Counted from the stretch's first letter, positions 49,005-62,140 are shown. The stretch: DNA of 64,000 nt from Glossina fuscipes (GCF_014805625.2 NW_023998414.1:38450148-38514147), one strand, 5' to 3'. Translations and numbers: made by a program. The notes: generated by a model from the sequence alone, not told the origin.

Positions 49005-49340
49005 TCTACGGGCGATGCTGTAGCATTCGTGCACAAAAATGGATATAATTTACCACGCCTATCCATTATTATAATGTATCAAAGTTTAATTATTTTTTCA
49101 ATACCTCTACAACGCGCAGAAGCCAGCTCCAAAAACCCCAATAAGGTATGCAAATTCTTGAGCACTTTGAAACATGTCCGCCTGTTCGTCTGTCCATCTG
49201 TCTGTTTGCGCAACTTTGCAATATTTGTGCTAAACATTTGCACGTTAGCGAAAATCAAGATTTCGCTTAAAAATTTGGAAAAGAATTTTGAGTTGATTTT
49301 TTGAAATTTTTCAAAGGACACGCCTACAATGCCCAAATGA
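49005..49340 (+). repeat. Family B repeat, second copy in tandem
   Basis: Starts with the tail-like 'gatgctgtagcattcgtgca' and 'accacgcctatccattatta', then 'ctacaacgcgcagaagcca', a GTCCGCCTGTTCGTCTGTCC core and 'aaaggacacgcctacaatgc'. It may be two overlapping partial copies. Confidence 0.5.
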
Positions 49341-49712
49341 AACTAAGAGAAAAACTTTTTATTTTGAAAATAGAAGAAATCAATTGCGCCCGCTCCATAT
49401 TACAGAGCATAAGAATTTTGTTCTTTTACTTCTTTTGCATTTCTTTGGAGTAAATAGTGATGGGTATAACAAATTCGATCCTGACCGAATTCAATTTTTT
49501 CCTTTTTTTTGTATCTTTTTGTTTTTTTTTTTTCTGCTTTCCTATATGAACGTGATATATATCGTATATGTAAAAATACAAAAGTTAATACATACTTTCA
49601 AACAAAGGTACTGTTCTGTTTTGGAAAACTTTAAAGGATTGTTATGTTGAAGTTGACCTTCGAAGATAGCTTGAAGGATTTCGAAGTTTACTTTTATTTT
49701 TTATTTTATTCC

Positions 49713-49749
<37 letters not shown>

Positions 49750-51184
49750 AAAGATTGGCTTAACTTTAGAAAATATTTTATAACTAGAAATATTCTATAT
49801 TATATATAATAAGGTAGGAATAATAAGGAAAAGGTACACTAACGTATACAACCAATTACTATAACGTAGCATACTCAAAGTGTATCAAATGTAAAAATAA
49901 GTCATGTGTGATTTTTTTTTTTGTAAGAAAAGACACTTATTTAAAAAAAATTATAAAAAAATATTTGATTCAAAGTATCCATCTATCTGTCCTTAACAAT
50001 ATATTTTCTCATCGTCCTGATGAGTTATGAATTTCACTCCAATGAACATATCGGGCCTTTTGAAGCTATCTCCCTGCATTTGATTTCATTTTATTTTCGG
50101 AGCAGCATTATAGAACTGTGAGTAAGTTATCGGTTGAGAGAGGTCTTAATCAGTAGGTCTACTAACATCTGGTTAGTATAATGGCGTACGTATGCACAAT
50201 CGAATGCAGTCCTCGACAGGATTTGTAAAGTAAAGACAAGTGTTGCCAAGGTGAAAAATAGTCTTTTAATACATTTTTCGCGTGTTACCAATGTTTACTA
50301 ATTAGCCAAATTTCATAAGCTGTGGTTGGTGTGTGTTTCGTGGTATAGTGTGATGATTTTATTGCATTGGAGCAGTAGTATACCTCATAGTATGTATACC
50401 TTATTCATACAATTTTCTTGAATTGTTGCACGATGATATTGTTTATGTTATAACTTTTGCGGCATAGTTTTTGCTCATAGCTGATCCGGCCAAAATGAGC
50501 AAGAAAAGTAACTTTTTTTCTATTTCGAATTTTTGTTTTTTGTTTTCAAAATGTCCAGAAGTGTGTACACATCAATTAAAATAAATTTTGCTTCCCTAAA
50601 AATACAATATAGATACTGTGTGTGCCGATGCATCCTGACAGAACAACCTTAAACACGCTCCTATAAATATATGACACTACACTATTAAATATGCATTGAA
50701 AAATATGTTATACATTTGGTAGCAAACTGTACTCGGTTTAAACTGTATTCATCTAGACTTACTTATGTTATCTATTCCTGTAAGCTTTTTAGTAAATATC
50801 TATTATATAAATATATAAAGACGGCTGGATTAATTTTGTTTTCTCATTTCTTTAATTAACTTAAGAATATGTTATGTGAATATTTGCTTAGAGCTCAAAT
50901 CAATTGAAGTAAAAAATCTGAAATGGAGAGGGCTTTCAAAAATTCCCTATACTACTTTACCTAATACTGCTAGAGCGGAATTCAATTGTCTACTTCTTAA
51001 AAGTCAATTTTTGAACTGCATAAGCATCGTCTCTTAGAGATCAGTGTACCGCTACAAGTTTCGCAAATTTTATCCACTTCGATTAAATAGTGATTAAGTG
51101 AAGATTTTCTTATATCCAATAACGAAGGACTGCAGTCTATAAATATTGTCAATTGCAATATCTAGAAATAAACGCTAGGGACAC
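49341..51184. other. Intronic stretch without recognisable gene
   Basis: Includes a 31-nt T run at 49716-49746. No gene seen. Confidence 0.45.
49716..49746. repeat. Poly(T) tract, 31 nt
   Basis: Uninterrupted T run. Confidence 0.9.
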
Positions 51185-51600
51185 TCTAAAGAACACATAT
51201 ATTCTATATCGATATAGATATGTTTCTCTGTCCATCTGATTATCTTTTTATGTATATGCCTACGATAAACACGCCTCTTGGTTGCAAAAATTCAGATATC
51301 CCGTTAAATTTGGCACAAATATTGAAAATTATTTGATGCACGCAAAATAGTATTGAAAGTGAGCGAAAGCGATTAAAGAACATGCTTACAGTGCAACATA
51401 CACCTCTGAGAATACTCCTACTTTCTGATTTCTTTATCCATTACGTATAAACTGCAAGAGACAAAACGATAAAATTTTTCGGATTCATTAGATGCATAAT
51501 GCTGTACGGCCAATACGCAAATGGAAATATCTTCCACGCCCATCCAATATTATAAGTTGGCGAAATTTCAAAATTTTGGGTTCAAATAAAAGTTGGTGGG
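51185..51600 (+). repeat. Family B repeat, diverged
   Basis: Contains 'aacacatatattctatatcg', 'tttctctgtccatctgatta', 'taaatttggcacaaatattg', 'gaacatgcttacagtgcaac' and 'atcttccacgcccatccaat'. The paired frames at 51488-51794 derive from it. Confidence 0.5.
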
Positions 51601-53375
51601 GTGTAGAAGAAAAATATCCTACTTTCGTACTTATTTTCCTGCGATCACAATTCACATTACAACGCAGGCAACCCTGCCAAAAATTCAAAAGTGGGATGTT
51701 TTTTTTTTTTTTTGGTTTTTTTGGTACACTAAAAAAAAAATATATATTTGCTTTCCTGAATTCAGATGACGTTATCCTATGCTATTCCCATTGACGTGAG
51801 GACATTTTTCTTCTACAAAGTTTCCGAAAACCACGTCTCAACGATTAAGTTTTCAAAATTTTTTCATAAAAATTTTACAATATATTGTTTAAAAAAATAT
51901 ATACATACAAACATACATATATATATATATTTCTTTTTTCTTTGTCACAAGTTTAAAACAAAATAATCCTTTTATTATAGTAACAAAAGGGGGAAAAAAA
52001 AAATTTAGAAAAGAATATTATTTGTAACCTTCGAAAGCAATGCGATGACGCCCTAAGCCTAAAGTCCTGTCATAAGCGGTTTAACTTGAACATAATATGC
52101 ACAACAAGACTTAAATGATACTATGCTTATGTATGTATGATATATAAGCTACATGCAAACGCACACCTAACATAATATCGCCGAAGGATAGCATGTCTAA
52201 TATAACGCACTCGAAGAGCAAATTTCATAAACTAGTGATTATGTAAATGACCGTAAACGATAAATTTTTAATTTTATGAGATTTTGTTTACCATAAACAC
52301 AGAATTTTTTAGAATCACTTTGACCAAAGTGCAAAGTTTAAGTAACAGGTGACAGTTTAGGCAAAGCGATGAACTCAGCAAAGTAATAGACTGATCTTTA
52401 GGCCTGCGGCGACTTGGATGCTTTTGCTGCAATTATTGAGAACACACAAGTGTATGATGCATCGAAAATATAAACAGACTTATGAAAAACTTAATTAAAC
52501 TTCAATAAAAAGCGTTGAACCATACCTAAGATATAGAATACAATTTTAACGTAATTAACAGTAAATGGCAGCACAATATTTTCAAAAGTGCCATAGTGAC
52601 ACGACAGTTTACTGGCTACATTGCGGCGTAAATAATTTTAAGCTTTGAATTGCTTAGTTACAAGTTCGCATTAATTTTATAAGAACTTATACAACGGGAT
52701 TTAGTTGACTTTTAAGTTTTATTAAGAAAAGGTAAACAAAGTAAATGGCCGGGTCAGCAGACCCCCGCTGCACAAAGCCATTGTACTATCACTTAATTAT
52801 ATAGCTGATGGGTATGAACGCAACTGTATATTTTTATGCATTGAAATCATTTGCTACGCACTCTGTGTTGGATCGAACAATCAAAATCCTTAACTCGGTC
52901 ATTGTTTAAAAAAGCTTTTATATGCTAACTTCCTTAAAGTTTAATCGAACTCTCAGTTTCAGGTCAGTTTCTCAATCAGTTGCTGTTATGTTTATTGCTC
53001 AGACTCCATTAACCATATCATTTCCTATGCATTATAAGCTAACTAATTATAGGCAATAAATTAGAAAATTTGCAAACATTTTCATAGAAAATTTGAAAAA
53101 GATATTAATCAGTCTGTTAGCAAATATTGAATAGATTGCCTAGAATTAAAAAGAGACGGGAATACATATAACGATAAGTTAAGGAAATATTTGAATTAAA
53201 GTCTAAGTATTGCTTACGCCGCAAGCGATACAATCTATTATGAAATATTTTTTTAATAAAATGAGATTTCTATCCATCTTCTTCGGTCCCGTCGTCTAGT
53301 TTCAATTTATTTCTTAATTATTTCGATTTATTATCGCATCATTGTACCGCAGGTTAAGTACGATCAATATCATCG
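51601..53375. other. Intronic stretch without recognisable gene
   Basis: AT runs near 51897-51931, and a 'gggtcagcagaccc' hairpin at 52751-52764. Nothing else recognised. Confidence 0.45.
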
Positions 53376-53470
53376 AGACTGGGGTAAATAGATTCAGAAA
53401 ATTATTCCGAATCGCTCGTTATTAAAATAGATGGAATTATCTTAAGTCGTTGTGGAATTAACAAGCACTG
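53376..53470 (-). repeat. Family A repeat, small fragment
   Basis: Contains 'gattcagaaaattattccga', 'atcgctcgttattaaaatag' and 'tggaattatcttaagtcgtt', the segment next to the core. Both ends missing. Confidence 0.5.
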
Positions 53471-54277
53471 CTCAAAAATGAAATTATTATATAAATGTCA
53501 CGTCTATACTTCGTATGTGTGTATGAAATTGTGACCACTTAAATAAATTCCGTGAAAATATTTATTTATATATCTTAATTTAAGAAAACAGAAGCGTCCG
53601 ATCAATATTTTATTTTGCTTTCTTATATGAATCAAATATCAAATATACTAAATGTAAGTAGAATAAGTTATTGTAGACAAGAGCGAAATATATAGACAAG
53701 AGTTTACTTGCAGATTGCAGAACAACCATAACTTGGAATGGCATTGTGGGTACGTTCTAAATTACGGCGGACTAATCGTTTCTTATGTAGTGCATAAAAG
53801 CATAATATTGCATGATAGGTAGGTAGGCAGCGTGACGGACAATTGATTAAGATCCACTACTGAATAAGGATTTTCAGGATATGGAAGTCAAAACAATCAT
53901 AGAACACCAATCTTTGCCTAAAGGTATAATGCCTTTGTATGACTTTTTATAGATTAGAACCACTTGAGCATCTAGTGCTACACGCTGTTAATTAGACTTT
54001 TTGCGGCTTTTCTTTGAGACGGAATTAAAAGATATTGAATCGCTTATATATTGTTACAGCACTAAGCCCGTGGTAACGTTTTCATCCAAGGTCTAGCTGG
54101 TTTTCATAATGTGCGTCAAGTCTTTCGCAATGCACTTTGGGTTATCACAGGGCTCCAATTGTAAATGAAAAATTTCGGACTAATTTTTTTTCTTTTTTTA
54201 TGTAAAAGCGCTCTAGGATAATTTTTTGCCGCTAAGACTTAAAATGTAAGGTTTTTGTTCAACAGTCACAACAGATC
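53471..54277. other. Intronic stretch without recognisable element
   Basis: Nothing recognised. Confidence 0.5.
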
Positions 54278-54610
54278 GTGTGCTATATCCTATGCCTTTT
54301 GTGGTAAATTATGTGCGAATGTGTGAATCATTCAGAAGATCTCGAGTTCGTTATACCGGCAGACTTTTATCTGTCTCTTCATCCGTGTGTTTTTGGAGTG
54401 TAAAGGTTGCAATTTTAGGATGTTTTGATCAAATTTACTATACAGACGTGTTTTGACCCGAAGGCAAACGCTATTGAAAATCGATTACTTTCCATAAAAT
54501 GTCTTTTCAAAATAAGGTGTTGTAAGGGAAGTGACCGATAAAAGTGGTACTAAACAAATTGATGTAGGGTACTTAATGGTCAGTCGCGGTTGAGCGATAT
54601 TATTATATAT
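54278..54610 (+). repeat. Family A repeat
   Basis: Contains 'gctatatcctatgccttttg', 'aaattatgtgcgaatgtgtg', 'gttcgttataccggcagac', a decayed core, 'ctatacagacgtgttttgac', 'ccgaaggcaaacgctattga', 'gatgtagggtacttaatggt' and 'cagtcgcggttgagc'. Confidence 0.7.
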
Positions 54611-55534
54611 GGGTTGTAACATCACCTAAGACGATAGGCTACGCGAAAATGAAAAAGTTATTTAACATGGGATGTTTAGCGTCTTCTAGCATTATGGAAA
54701 ATTGCTGGGGTACAAGTAACTCTTCCTGGGGAGAAAGCTATATGTTCTAAAGGTTGTGTCTGTACATGGATCCATCAGAGATATTCGTTATTATACTTGA
54801 TGTTTTATTCTTATTCCGAACGAATCAGTTTTCCGATCATTTCCAAGCAAGACATACTTGTCTGACGGCAAACATTCGTTACCTTTTCGTACCAATCTCT
54901 TACGGTACATTGTATGGAAGGGTAGCAAAATGCTGGGAAAGGTAAACGATTAATGTCTCCCTCTTTTCAAAAATATTTCCTATCGGAGTGATATGCGATG
55001 ATCTTGTTTAATTTAATTGAACTCTATGAAATTGATTTATTCAATAACATTTTTTCAAATTGTTGGGGATGCAACCGATTTTCGCAATGCAATAATCATT
55101 TCCGAATTTGGATAAAATAAAGTAAAGGGCGAATAGGATAAGTTATGGTTAATGAATGCGAAATTAAAAGATGAAAATTGTTTAATTACAGAAATGAAAC
55201 GAAAGGATGCCATAGTTGATATAATATAACACTGGCTGGCAGTACAATAAATTACTACATACCAATCGCTTCCTATCATGTATCCATTTATATAAATACG
55301 TAATAAGTAGATTTTTGCCTACTTTTTGGTCTCATTATAATAATTGACTCTTTTTTTTTTCATTTTGCTGAGTGAATAGTGGTAAGTTGTGCGAAACACG
55401 ATAGCATTAAATACAAACAATCACAATTCGTAATCCTCTCGATGGCTATTCTCATAATAGTTATGCTGTTATATTAACAACACATGGTGGTCTTATTTAA
55501 CTTTAATTCAAAGACAGCTTTTTAATTTTTATAA

Positions 55535-55536
<2 letters not shown>
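54611..55536. other. Intronic stretch without recognisable element
   Basis: No gene recognised; a 63-codon plus-strand frame at 54754-54945 lacks support. Confidence 0.45.

Positions 55537-55569
<33 letters not shown>
55537..55569. repeat. Poly(A) tract, 33 nt
   Basis: Longest uninterrupted A run in the window, preceded by ATAAAT. Confidence 0.9.
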
Positions 55570-55570
<1 letters not shown>

Positions 55571-55953
55571 AATAAAATTAATAAGAGTTTATCTGGACTT
55601 AGTTGCATTTATATTACCTTTGATCTTAGTCCTCGAATATGAGTTGATACACTTATCTCCTTTTACGTGAAATTTTATATGCAGTAGTTTTTTATTTTTA
55701 TGTATTTTTATTTTAATATACATATTTTACGTTTTTATTCTTATTATGAAAAGGTGGGAATGGTTTGTCACTTTTCTTAGTCCTCCTATCACACTCAAAG
55801 CATTAGAATTCTTGATAAGAAGACGCAGTTTTATTTAAGTTCGTATATGTCTGAAATAGTGTAAGAAATTTCAAAGGCAAGGTTTAGATAAACGCTTTTC
55901 TTACGCTTTTTCGGTAAATTAAAAAAAAAAAAAAACAGTTTGTATACCTCCTC

Positions 55954-56300
55954 AATTTTATTATATCTTGCGTCACTTGCGTACATAATACCCAGAAGAA
56001 CCACTTCGTATTATACGGATCGATTCAGAATCACTATGTGAACCGATCTACATAATTGTCTACACGTCCGTCCATCTGCACTCTGTCCGTCTTTATTTCT
56101 TGTGTTCAACCTACAGGCCAAAATTTTGAAGATATTGTTAAGAGAATGTATCCAGTCGCGTGTTTTGGATCAAAGACAAACGCCATTGGAAACGGGATTG
56201 AATCATAGCCCGGATTAAAAGTCGTTATATAAATAAATCTATTAAGCGTATTGGTATAGCGTATTTAATAGTGGGCCGGGGCTGATTATTATGTTTTTAC
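55954..56300 (+). repeat. Family A repeat, near full length
   Basis: Contains 'attatatcttgcgtcacttg', 'cacttcgtattatacggatc', 'gattcagaatcactatgtga', two decayed cores (gtccgtccatctg, ctgtccgtc), 'tgtgttcaacctacaggcca', 'cagtcgcgtgttttggatca', 'gtcgttatataaataaatct' and the head hairpin 'agtgggccggggctgatt'. Confidence 0.75.
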
Positions 56301-56888
56301 ATGTTTTTAAGTTACTTTCCGGACATATTTTTGGCGACACTTTGTAATGAGTTAGCCGTTCATCACATTTTATCATAAAGAATTGTGAGTAAGAGGTTCT
56401 TATTCTCTTTATATATGCGCTGTAACGTCATAATCATGATTTCGAGATATGCACATGAGTACATGCTTCAAAACTATTAGAAAAAAAATTACATTATTTT
56501 GGGTTGAATTAAGTACAAGTTTAAAATTTCGAATATTTAGCGAAAGAACTTATAAAACATATCGTAATACAATTGTAATATATACATAAGAGTCTCTGGG
56601 ATATATTGATTTAAAGTTTGGCATATATATTTGCTAGGTGTGATATCAAAATTTTTTGTGAAAATAATTCCGATTGAATAAAATATTGAATTACGTAAGA
56701 GAATCATTAACACTAGATGGTCAATACGCCCTTTATCTGTCAAATTTGTACAGTCGCAGAAATGAAAATAGAAACCAGAAATTTTGCATTTTCCTCAATC
56801 CTCGATCGTTAAGAACCTAGGACTAAAAGATAGCTCTGATCCGCTTAAGTAAACGCTCACAATAGACTAACATTTGGGAGAACTTGAA
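56301..56888. other. Intronic stretch without recognisable element
   Basis: AT-rich; nothing recognised. Confidence 0.5.
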
Positions 56889-57275
56889 AACAAGTAAAAC
56901 GACTATAGTACGGGTCACGACCCACTCTTAAATATCCTCACATCAGTATACAGTTATTTATATAAAAACTTTTCAAAGTAACGCCTAATATGGATAATGA
57001 CCGAAAAATGGATCTGATTCGATTTTCGCGTTTATGCTTGAGTATCAAATTTCATTAAAAGATCTCAAAAATTGCGGTCTGTAAGCTAAACAGAAGAAAA
57101 CAAGGTGGACAGAGGGACAGACGGCCAGATAAGGTCAGTTTCAGAAAGTGATTCTGAATCGATCAGCACGATAAAAGATGGATTTATCTCAAGTCCTTCG
57201 GGGTATTGCATACATTCGCAAAAACCTTATTGCACACTGTCGTACCAAAAGCGATGTAGGTGTTAAATAACATTG
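56889..57275 (-). repeat. Family A repeat, near full length (about 387 nt), best head
   Basis: Head 'ACAAGTAAAACGACTATAGT' is followed by a hairpin (cGGGTCacGACCCac), 'cacatcagtatacagttatt', 'atggatctgattcgattttc', 'gatctcaaaaattgcggtct', the core 'gacagagggacagacggcca', 'gtgattctgaatcgatcagc', 'ctcaagtccttcggggtatt' and a tail 'gtaccaaaagcgatgtaggt'. This copy defines the head best. Confidence 0.8.
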
Positions 57276-59477
57276 ATCATTTTTTCATTTTTTTTTTCTA
57301 TATAATTTCCTATCCTATGAGATATTATCAAAAATCGGAAATTCCAATGTTCGCCTGAACTGCCTACTTGCCCGATTCGAAAACGGTTTCGATATGTTTG
57401 CCAAAATCTTCACGATTATATCATTAAATTGTTACTCCATTTCATTTCCAATTTATTTCCAAATTAATTCCGATGAATATTAGCACATTCTTTACCCAAT
57501 TACATATATAATTATCCAAAGTGTGATGATCATAAAGTACATTATCCGCGAGATGATCTTTCTATTTATATAAAAATGTTATATATGCTCATATCAATTC
57601 TCTAAAACCCATGTCTACATGTTAAGATCAAACGAGATTTTCATCTTTCACTTTAACAATAATAATGCCTTGTACAGCCTCGAGACGAATTTTAAAGTAA
57701 CATGCGATAAATCCAAGCGAATTGCTCTCTTCTTCTTCAGGTTCAAAATCGACTTGATAGGTAATTTTAAGTGTTTCAAACGGAAAAAAATCAAAACAAA
57801 AGAAAAAAATAAATAAATAAATAAAATAAATAAATTGTTTCATTATTAACTATTATTTTAAATGCGATGGTTTATAAAAAAAAAAAAAATAAATAAAACA
57901 AAAACCAAAAATAATAAATAAAACGACAAGCTTTTACCGTCCCAGTATTAGTCGAACTCAAACCTTAGCCAGCAATAAGTTTGACACCAAAAGCTTTCAT
58001 ATATAGTAAGAAGAAAGAAAAAGAAAAAAAAACAACCAACGCTTATAGCGATTTTTTATTAGTAAACAAAACCAAACTACGGCGGAATCTTGAGCACATT
58101 TCTGTCTGGAGTAACATATTTATTTATTTTTTTTTTTTTATTAACATTGTTTTCTTCTGCTGCAGCAGCCAACCATAACAATGTAATCTAATGTAAGGTA
58201 TTATTACAAGCTGTTCAAAGGTTCGAAGCAAACATGTTGCTATGAAATGGTAAAAAACAAATTCTTGCAGGTACCTTAACATGCGGAACTTTAGTTGTAA
58301 ATCATACGTCTAGTCAGGCATACACACGAAGAAATAAAGAAAAGTGAGAGTTATATACATAATTAAAGTAAAGAGAAAAAAATTGATAAATTAATAAAAG
58401 AAAAATATTAAACAAAACAAAACAAATATTCTACACATAAACCTTATAAAAAAAAAAAATAAAAAAAAAAAATAAAAAAAACAAACAAACAAACAAAAAG
58501 TGCTTTATAAAATATAAAAATATTTATGTAAAAATAATAAGTATTAAAATATTGCTTTTTTTTTTTTTTTTTTTTTTTTTTTTCTTTATCATTGTGTGTC
58601 ATAATATTATCAATATTTATATAAATATGAATGAAATGCTTTCTCTTAATGGTGTAATGAAAACAATAAATAAAATTTGAACAAAACACTTGAATGCTTA
58701 TTATATATATGATTTATATTGATAAAAAAAAGTTCACCCACATTTTGTTAGCCTTTCCGCATAATTGCTCTCTTGCGAACACTTTAAGCCGTTTATATTT
58801 CTACCTTTGGTTAGTTTATTCTTTTTATTTATTTATTTATTTTTATTTTTTTTTTTTTGTATTGCTTTCGTTTTATTTGTTATTAAAAACTTTATATTAT
58901 TATTATTTTTTTTTTTTTACAGAAAATACGTTACAATTAAATTGAACACATATTTAAGTAGGTTTTTTTTTTTTTTTAACTATTCTGTGCATGCCACCTA
59001 CGTACATATTAGATATATTCAAATGAATGAATGACTCAATAAAGAGAAAAATTCTTCTATCCAGCAATAAAGGGTTAACTGTACATTAATTTTGCTGTAA
59101 TGCTGATGAAATCGAGATATTTGCGTAGCAATAACTTGATCAATACGCTCAATTGATTATAATCAATTTTAAATTCCGAATATATTCAAATTTTGATTCC
59201 GATGGATTTATGGAGTTTTCTTCGAACGAAAGAGTAAAGTAATTATTTTGACTAAAAATTAAGATGAGATGGCGGGTATTCCGAATTCGCTTTAAAACAC
59301 GTACGGCATTTTTTCACTTTGTTTTTAATTAGCATACCATTCACCTTATTTGTATTTGTACACAACAACACTTAATGAGTTTTCATACGCATCCGTTTCT
59401 ACATCTACAAGGTAAATAAAAACATTGACGTGAACGAAACCAAGTAGCATAATATTTTTATATCCATAGGAGAGAAA

Positions 59478-59479
<2 letters not shown>
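57276..59479. other. Intronic stretch of extreme A/T simple sequence
   Basis: Many A and T runs with (aaat)n and (caaa)n pieces; frames at 57619-58034 and 58444-59034 are mostly Phe, Lys and Tyr and are artefacts of composition. Confidence 0.6.
58556..58583. repeat. Poly(T) tract, 28 nt
   Basis: Uninterrupted T run. Confidence 0.9.
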
Positions 59480-59519
<40 letters not shown>

Positions 59520-59575
59520 TATATATATGTATATATATATATATCATATATATATTTATATATCATATATATAAT
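59480..59575. repeat. Long (AT)n tract with TATC interruptions
   Basis: About 96 nt of nearly pure alternating TA, broken by three 'atcat' units and one 'tgta'. It is self-complementary and could extrude as a cruciform; mutation-prone and a likely assembly weak point. Confidence 0.9.
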
Positions 59576-59972
59576 AATTCACATTAACTGGGAAGCTTTA
59601 CGTTCATCGTTTAACAGGATAAACTGACGGCAATCAATTCATTTATTCGCCTATATTCATATTTACCAAAATCATAATAATTCGGCAGAATTTGTTCTGT
59701 TGTTGAAATTCTTTTACCCGTTGCCGTTGAGTTAAATTTCAAAAATTTCAGATTAACAGGATACCAGTTAATAAAAGAAAAAGAACAAAAAAAAAAAAAA
59801 AAAATTAAAAAATAAATAAATAAATAAAAGAAAACATGATTCTTGCTTCCTCTTTCGACATAACAATTTAAAATTTTGCTTATTATTTTGAGTTTGTTTT
59901 CGTCATTTAAAGTGGCCAATTAAATGTATGAATGTCTGCCGGTTGAATGCGTTTGTCCATTTCTTATTATAT

Positions 59973-60200
59973 GCTTTTTAACTCTTACACCACTTGTGGT
60001 AAACGTAAGTAAAGTATGCGCGTACATATAGAACACCGAGAAAGATTTAATATAGACACGCCTTTATTTATATCGATCGATTCAAAATTAAATTCAGAAT
60101 CACTTTTTCATTCCATCTAAGCTTGTCTGTTCTTTTGCCCGTTTGCGTTTTTTTTTTTTTTTTATGTTCAAACTACAGGTCTCAAGTACTTGCGAAGAAC
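59973..60200 (+). repeat. Family A repeat, tail half
   Basis: Contains 'ctcttacaccacttgtggta' (palindromic tail), 'gtatgcgcgtacatatagaa', 'tttatatcgatcgattcaaa', 'ccatctaagcttgtctgttc', a T run replacing part of the core, and 'tgttcaaactacaggtctca'. It stops there, and a second copy begins within about 15 nt. Confidence 0.7.
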
Positions 60201-60212
60201 ATTAAATGTTAC

Positions 60213-60460
60213 ATTATTATATCCTACACCATTCGTGTTATAAAGCCTTATTAAGTTTATACGGATGTATGTAACATAGAGAAAGAAATTCAATAAACTA
60301 AAATCACTTTCTAAAATCACTTGTCAATTTTTTAGGATAATTAGGACAAAATTTGGGTGCACTGCCGTCTTTTCGAGCAAAGGTAAACGTTATTTGAAAA
60401 TGGTTCGGTCACGGTATTAGGTCAAGTAGTGTAGGGTAAATGGTATCTCACTGTGAACTA
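60213..60460 (+). repeat. Family A repeat, second copy in tandem
   Basis: Starts again with 'ttatatcctacaccattcgt', 'ttaagtttatacggatgtat', then jumps past the core to 'cgagcaaaggtaaacgttat', 'gaaaatggttcggtcacggt' and 'gtgtagggtaaatggtatct'. An internal deletion has removed the core. Confidence 0.65.
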
Positions 60461-62106
60461 CTGAAGAACTAAATAAAACTATGTTAACAAATATCATATG
60501 GCGATGATATTATCCCGTTTTATATAATAATTTTATTGCAGTTACTCCCCCCCTTTTCGTTCTTTTTAATCATATTCTATTAAAGAAATTGTTTTTAAAG
60601 CATATGTTTATGAGGTACGAAAGATTTCAAGAAACGGAGTAATAGCAAAAATATTCAATAGTAATGTGATTTCATTAACATACTGCGAAGCTAGCATGTT
60701 GTGTTGTTGTGTTGCCTAATAGAGATTATATTAATATGATGATAAAAGAGCAAAGAAAAAAGAAAAGAAAAAACCAAATTATATGAAATCATTATCAGCG
60801 TAATATGCAATGTAAGCGTAAGAAACTTTATCGTAACCGTACTTTTAACCGTACTTGTATGTAAGCGTAATCATGCTATTTCACACCTGTAACGTAACAT
60901 ACCCGAAGTTTCACTTTCAATACATACTTACTAGTTAACAAATAATGGAGGAAAACATGAAGTATTACAAACAAGCAACTTTGCAATACAAAAAAAAAAA
61001 AAAATGAAACGACTTTGACTTCAAACCTGATCAGGTACTTACTTACATCAATACTTTACCGATATAAAAAACTTTTGCTTAAATTTAATTTATCGCTCGT
61101 ATCGTCAACTTATCATCAAAGTTTAGGAAGAAATATTCTTTTTTTAAGAAGAACAATCAATACATTTTTACAATGTTTTCCTCTACCCGCCCCCGTTTTT
61201 TCTTTTCGATTAAATTTTCAACGAGTTTAATGCGTTTATGCTTAGATTTTCTAAGCCGATTACTTGCTATAAAAATTGCTTTTATTATCCTTGCACTAAA
61301 GCAGTTAGTTTATGCAACATAATCGATGAATATTTTCATTATAACGGTTTTCAATGGAAATTAAATGCAACAACTCGTTCTATCGTTTCACGTCAAGTTA
61401 ATAACTTTTAAGTGAAATCTGCTCTACAATTAGTTTTATCTCTTTCGTAGAAGTGTTTTATTCTAATTAATATAAGATTGATTACCATAAACGTGTTATT
61501 GCAATTAATTGCAAGTGATATTAAAAATTATATCGCATTTTTTTTTTTTTTACATAAAAATTTACCTATGCATTTAGTAATTGAAAAAAAGGTTGAAAGG
61601 TCGGTCTTGCAAATGAAATTTCAATTTAATTAATGTGAGCGTTTTTTTTTTTTTTTTTGTAACAGACTAGCATCGAGCAAAACTTATATAAGTTTTTAAC
61701 GGCAGACTTGTAAAAAGCGAACGCAACAAACGCAAATTAAATGTCTTTCAATATTATCCATAAAAAGCATTGGATTTTTACTTAATAGCAAACATCGATA
61801 GCCGTGTAGTAATCGCGCGGCAGTTTATCGCAGAAAATTGTTACCAGCAAAATAATAATAATAATAATAATAATAATAGTAATAATAATAGATGAGCTAA
61901 ATTAGTTAATTAATTATGTCATTTTTGTCGATTGAGTTAAAACGTTTAAGAAGACACTTATATATATATGATATAAGAAATTAATTGAAAAACTCTTTCG
62001 TTTATTATCCTTTGGCAATATTCGCAGTTAATTAACGCATATCTCATAATACAAGCACAAGATATCCGAAAGAGATAATATTTGGTTCTTAAGAGTATAT
62101 CCTATT
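60461..62106. other. Intronic stretch without recognisable gene
   Basis: A/T runs and the ATA tract at 61850-61890; no gene or RNA recognised. Confidence 0.5.
61850..61890. repeat. (ATA)n microsatellite
   Basis: About 13 units with one AGT interruption. Confidence 0.9.
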
Positions 62107-62140
62107 CTCTCTCTCTCTCTCTCTCTCTGTCTCTCGCTCT
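62107..62140. repeat. (CT)n microsatellite
   Basis: Eleven perfect CT units followed by CT-rich interrupted sequence. Confidence 0.9.

Noticed and set aside
50155..50235. tRNA-like stretch with an A-box-like TTAGTATAATGG
   Set aside because: The A box fits, but the B box has mismatches and I could not build a cloverleaf; probably coincidence or too decayed to call.
58444..59034. Phe/Tyr/Lys-rich frames resembling membrane proteins
   Set aside because: They arise from poly(A)/poly(T) and (aaat)n sequence and overlap on opposite strands.
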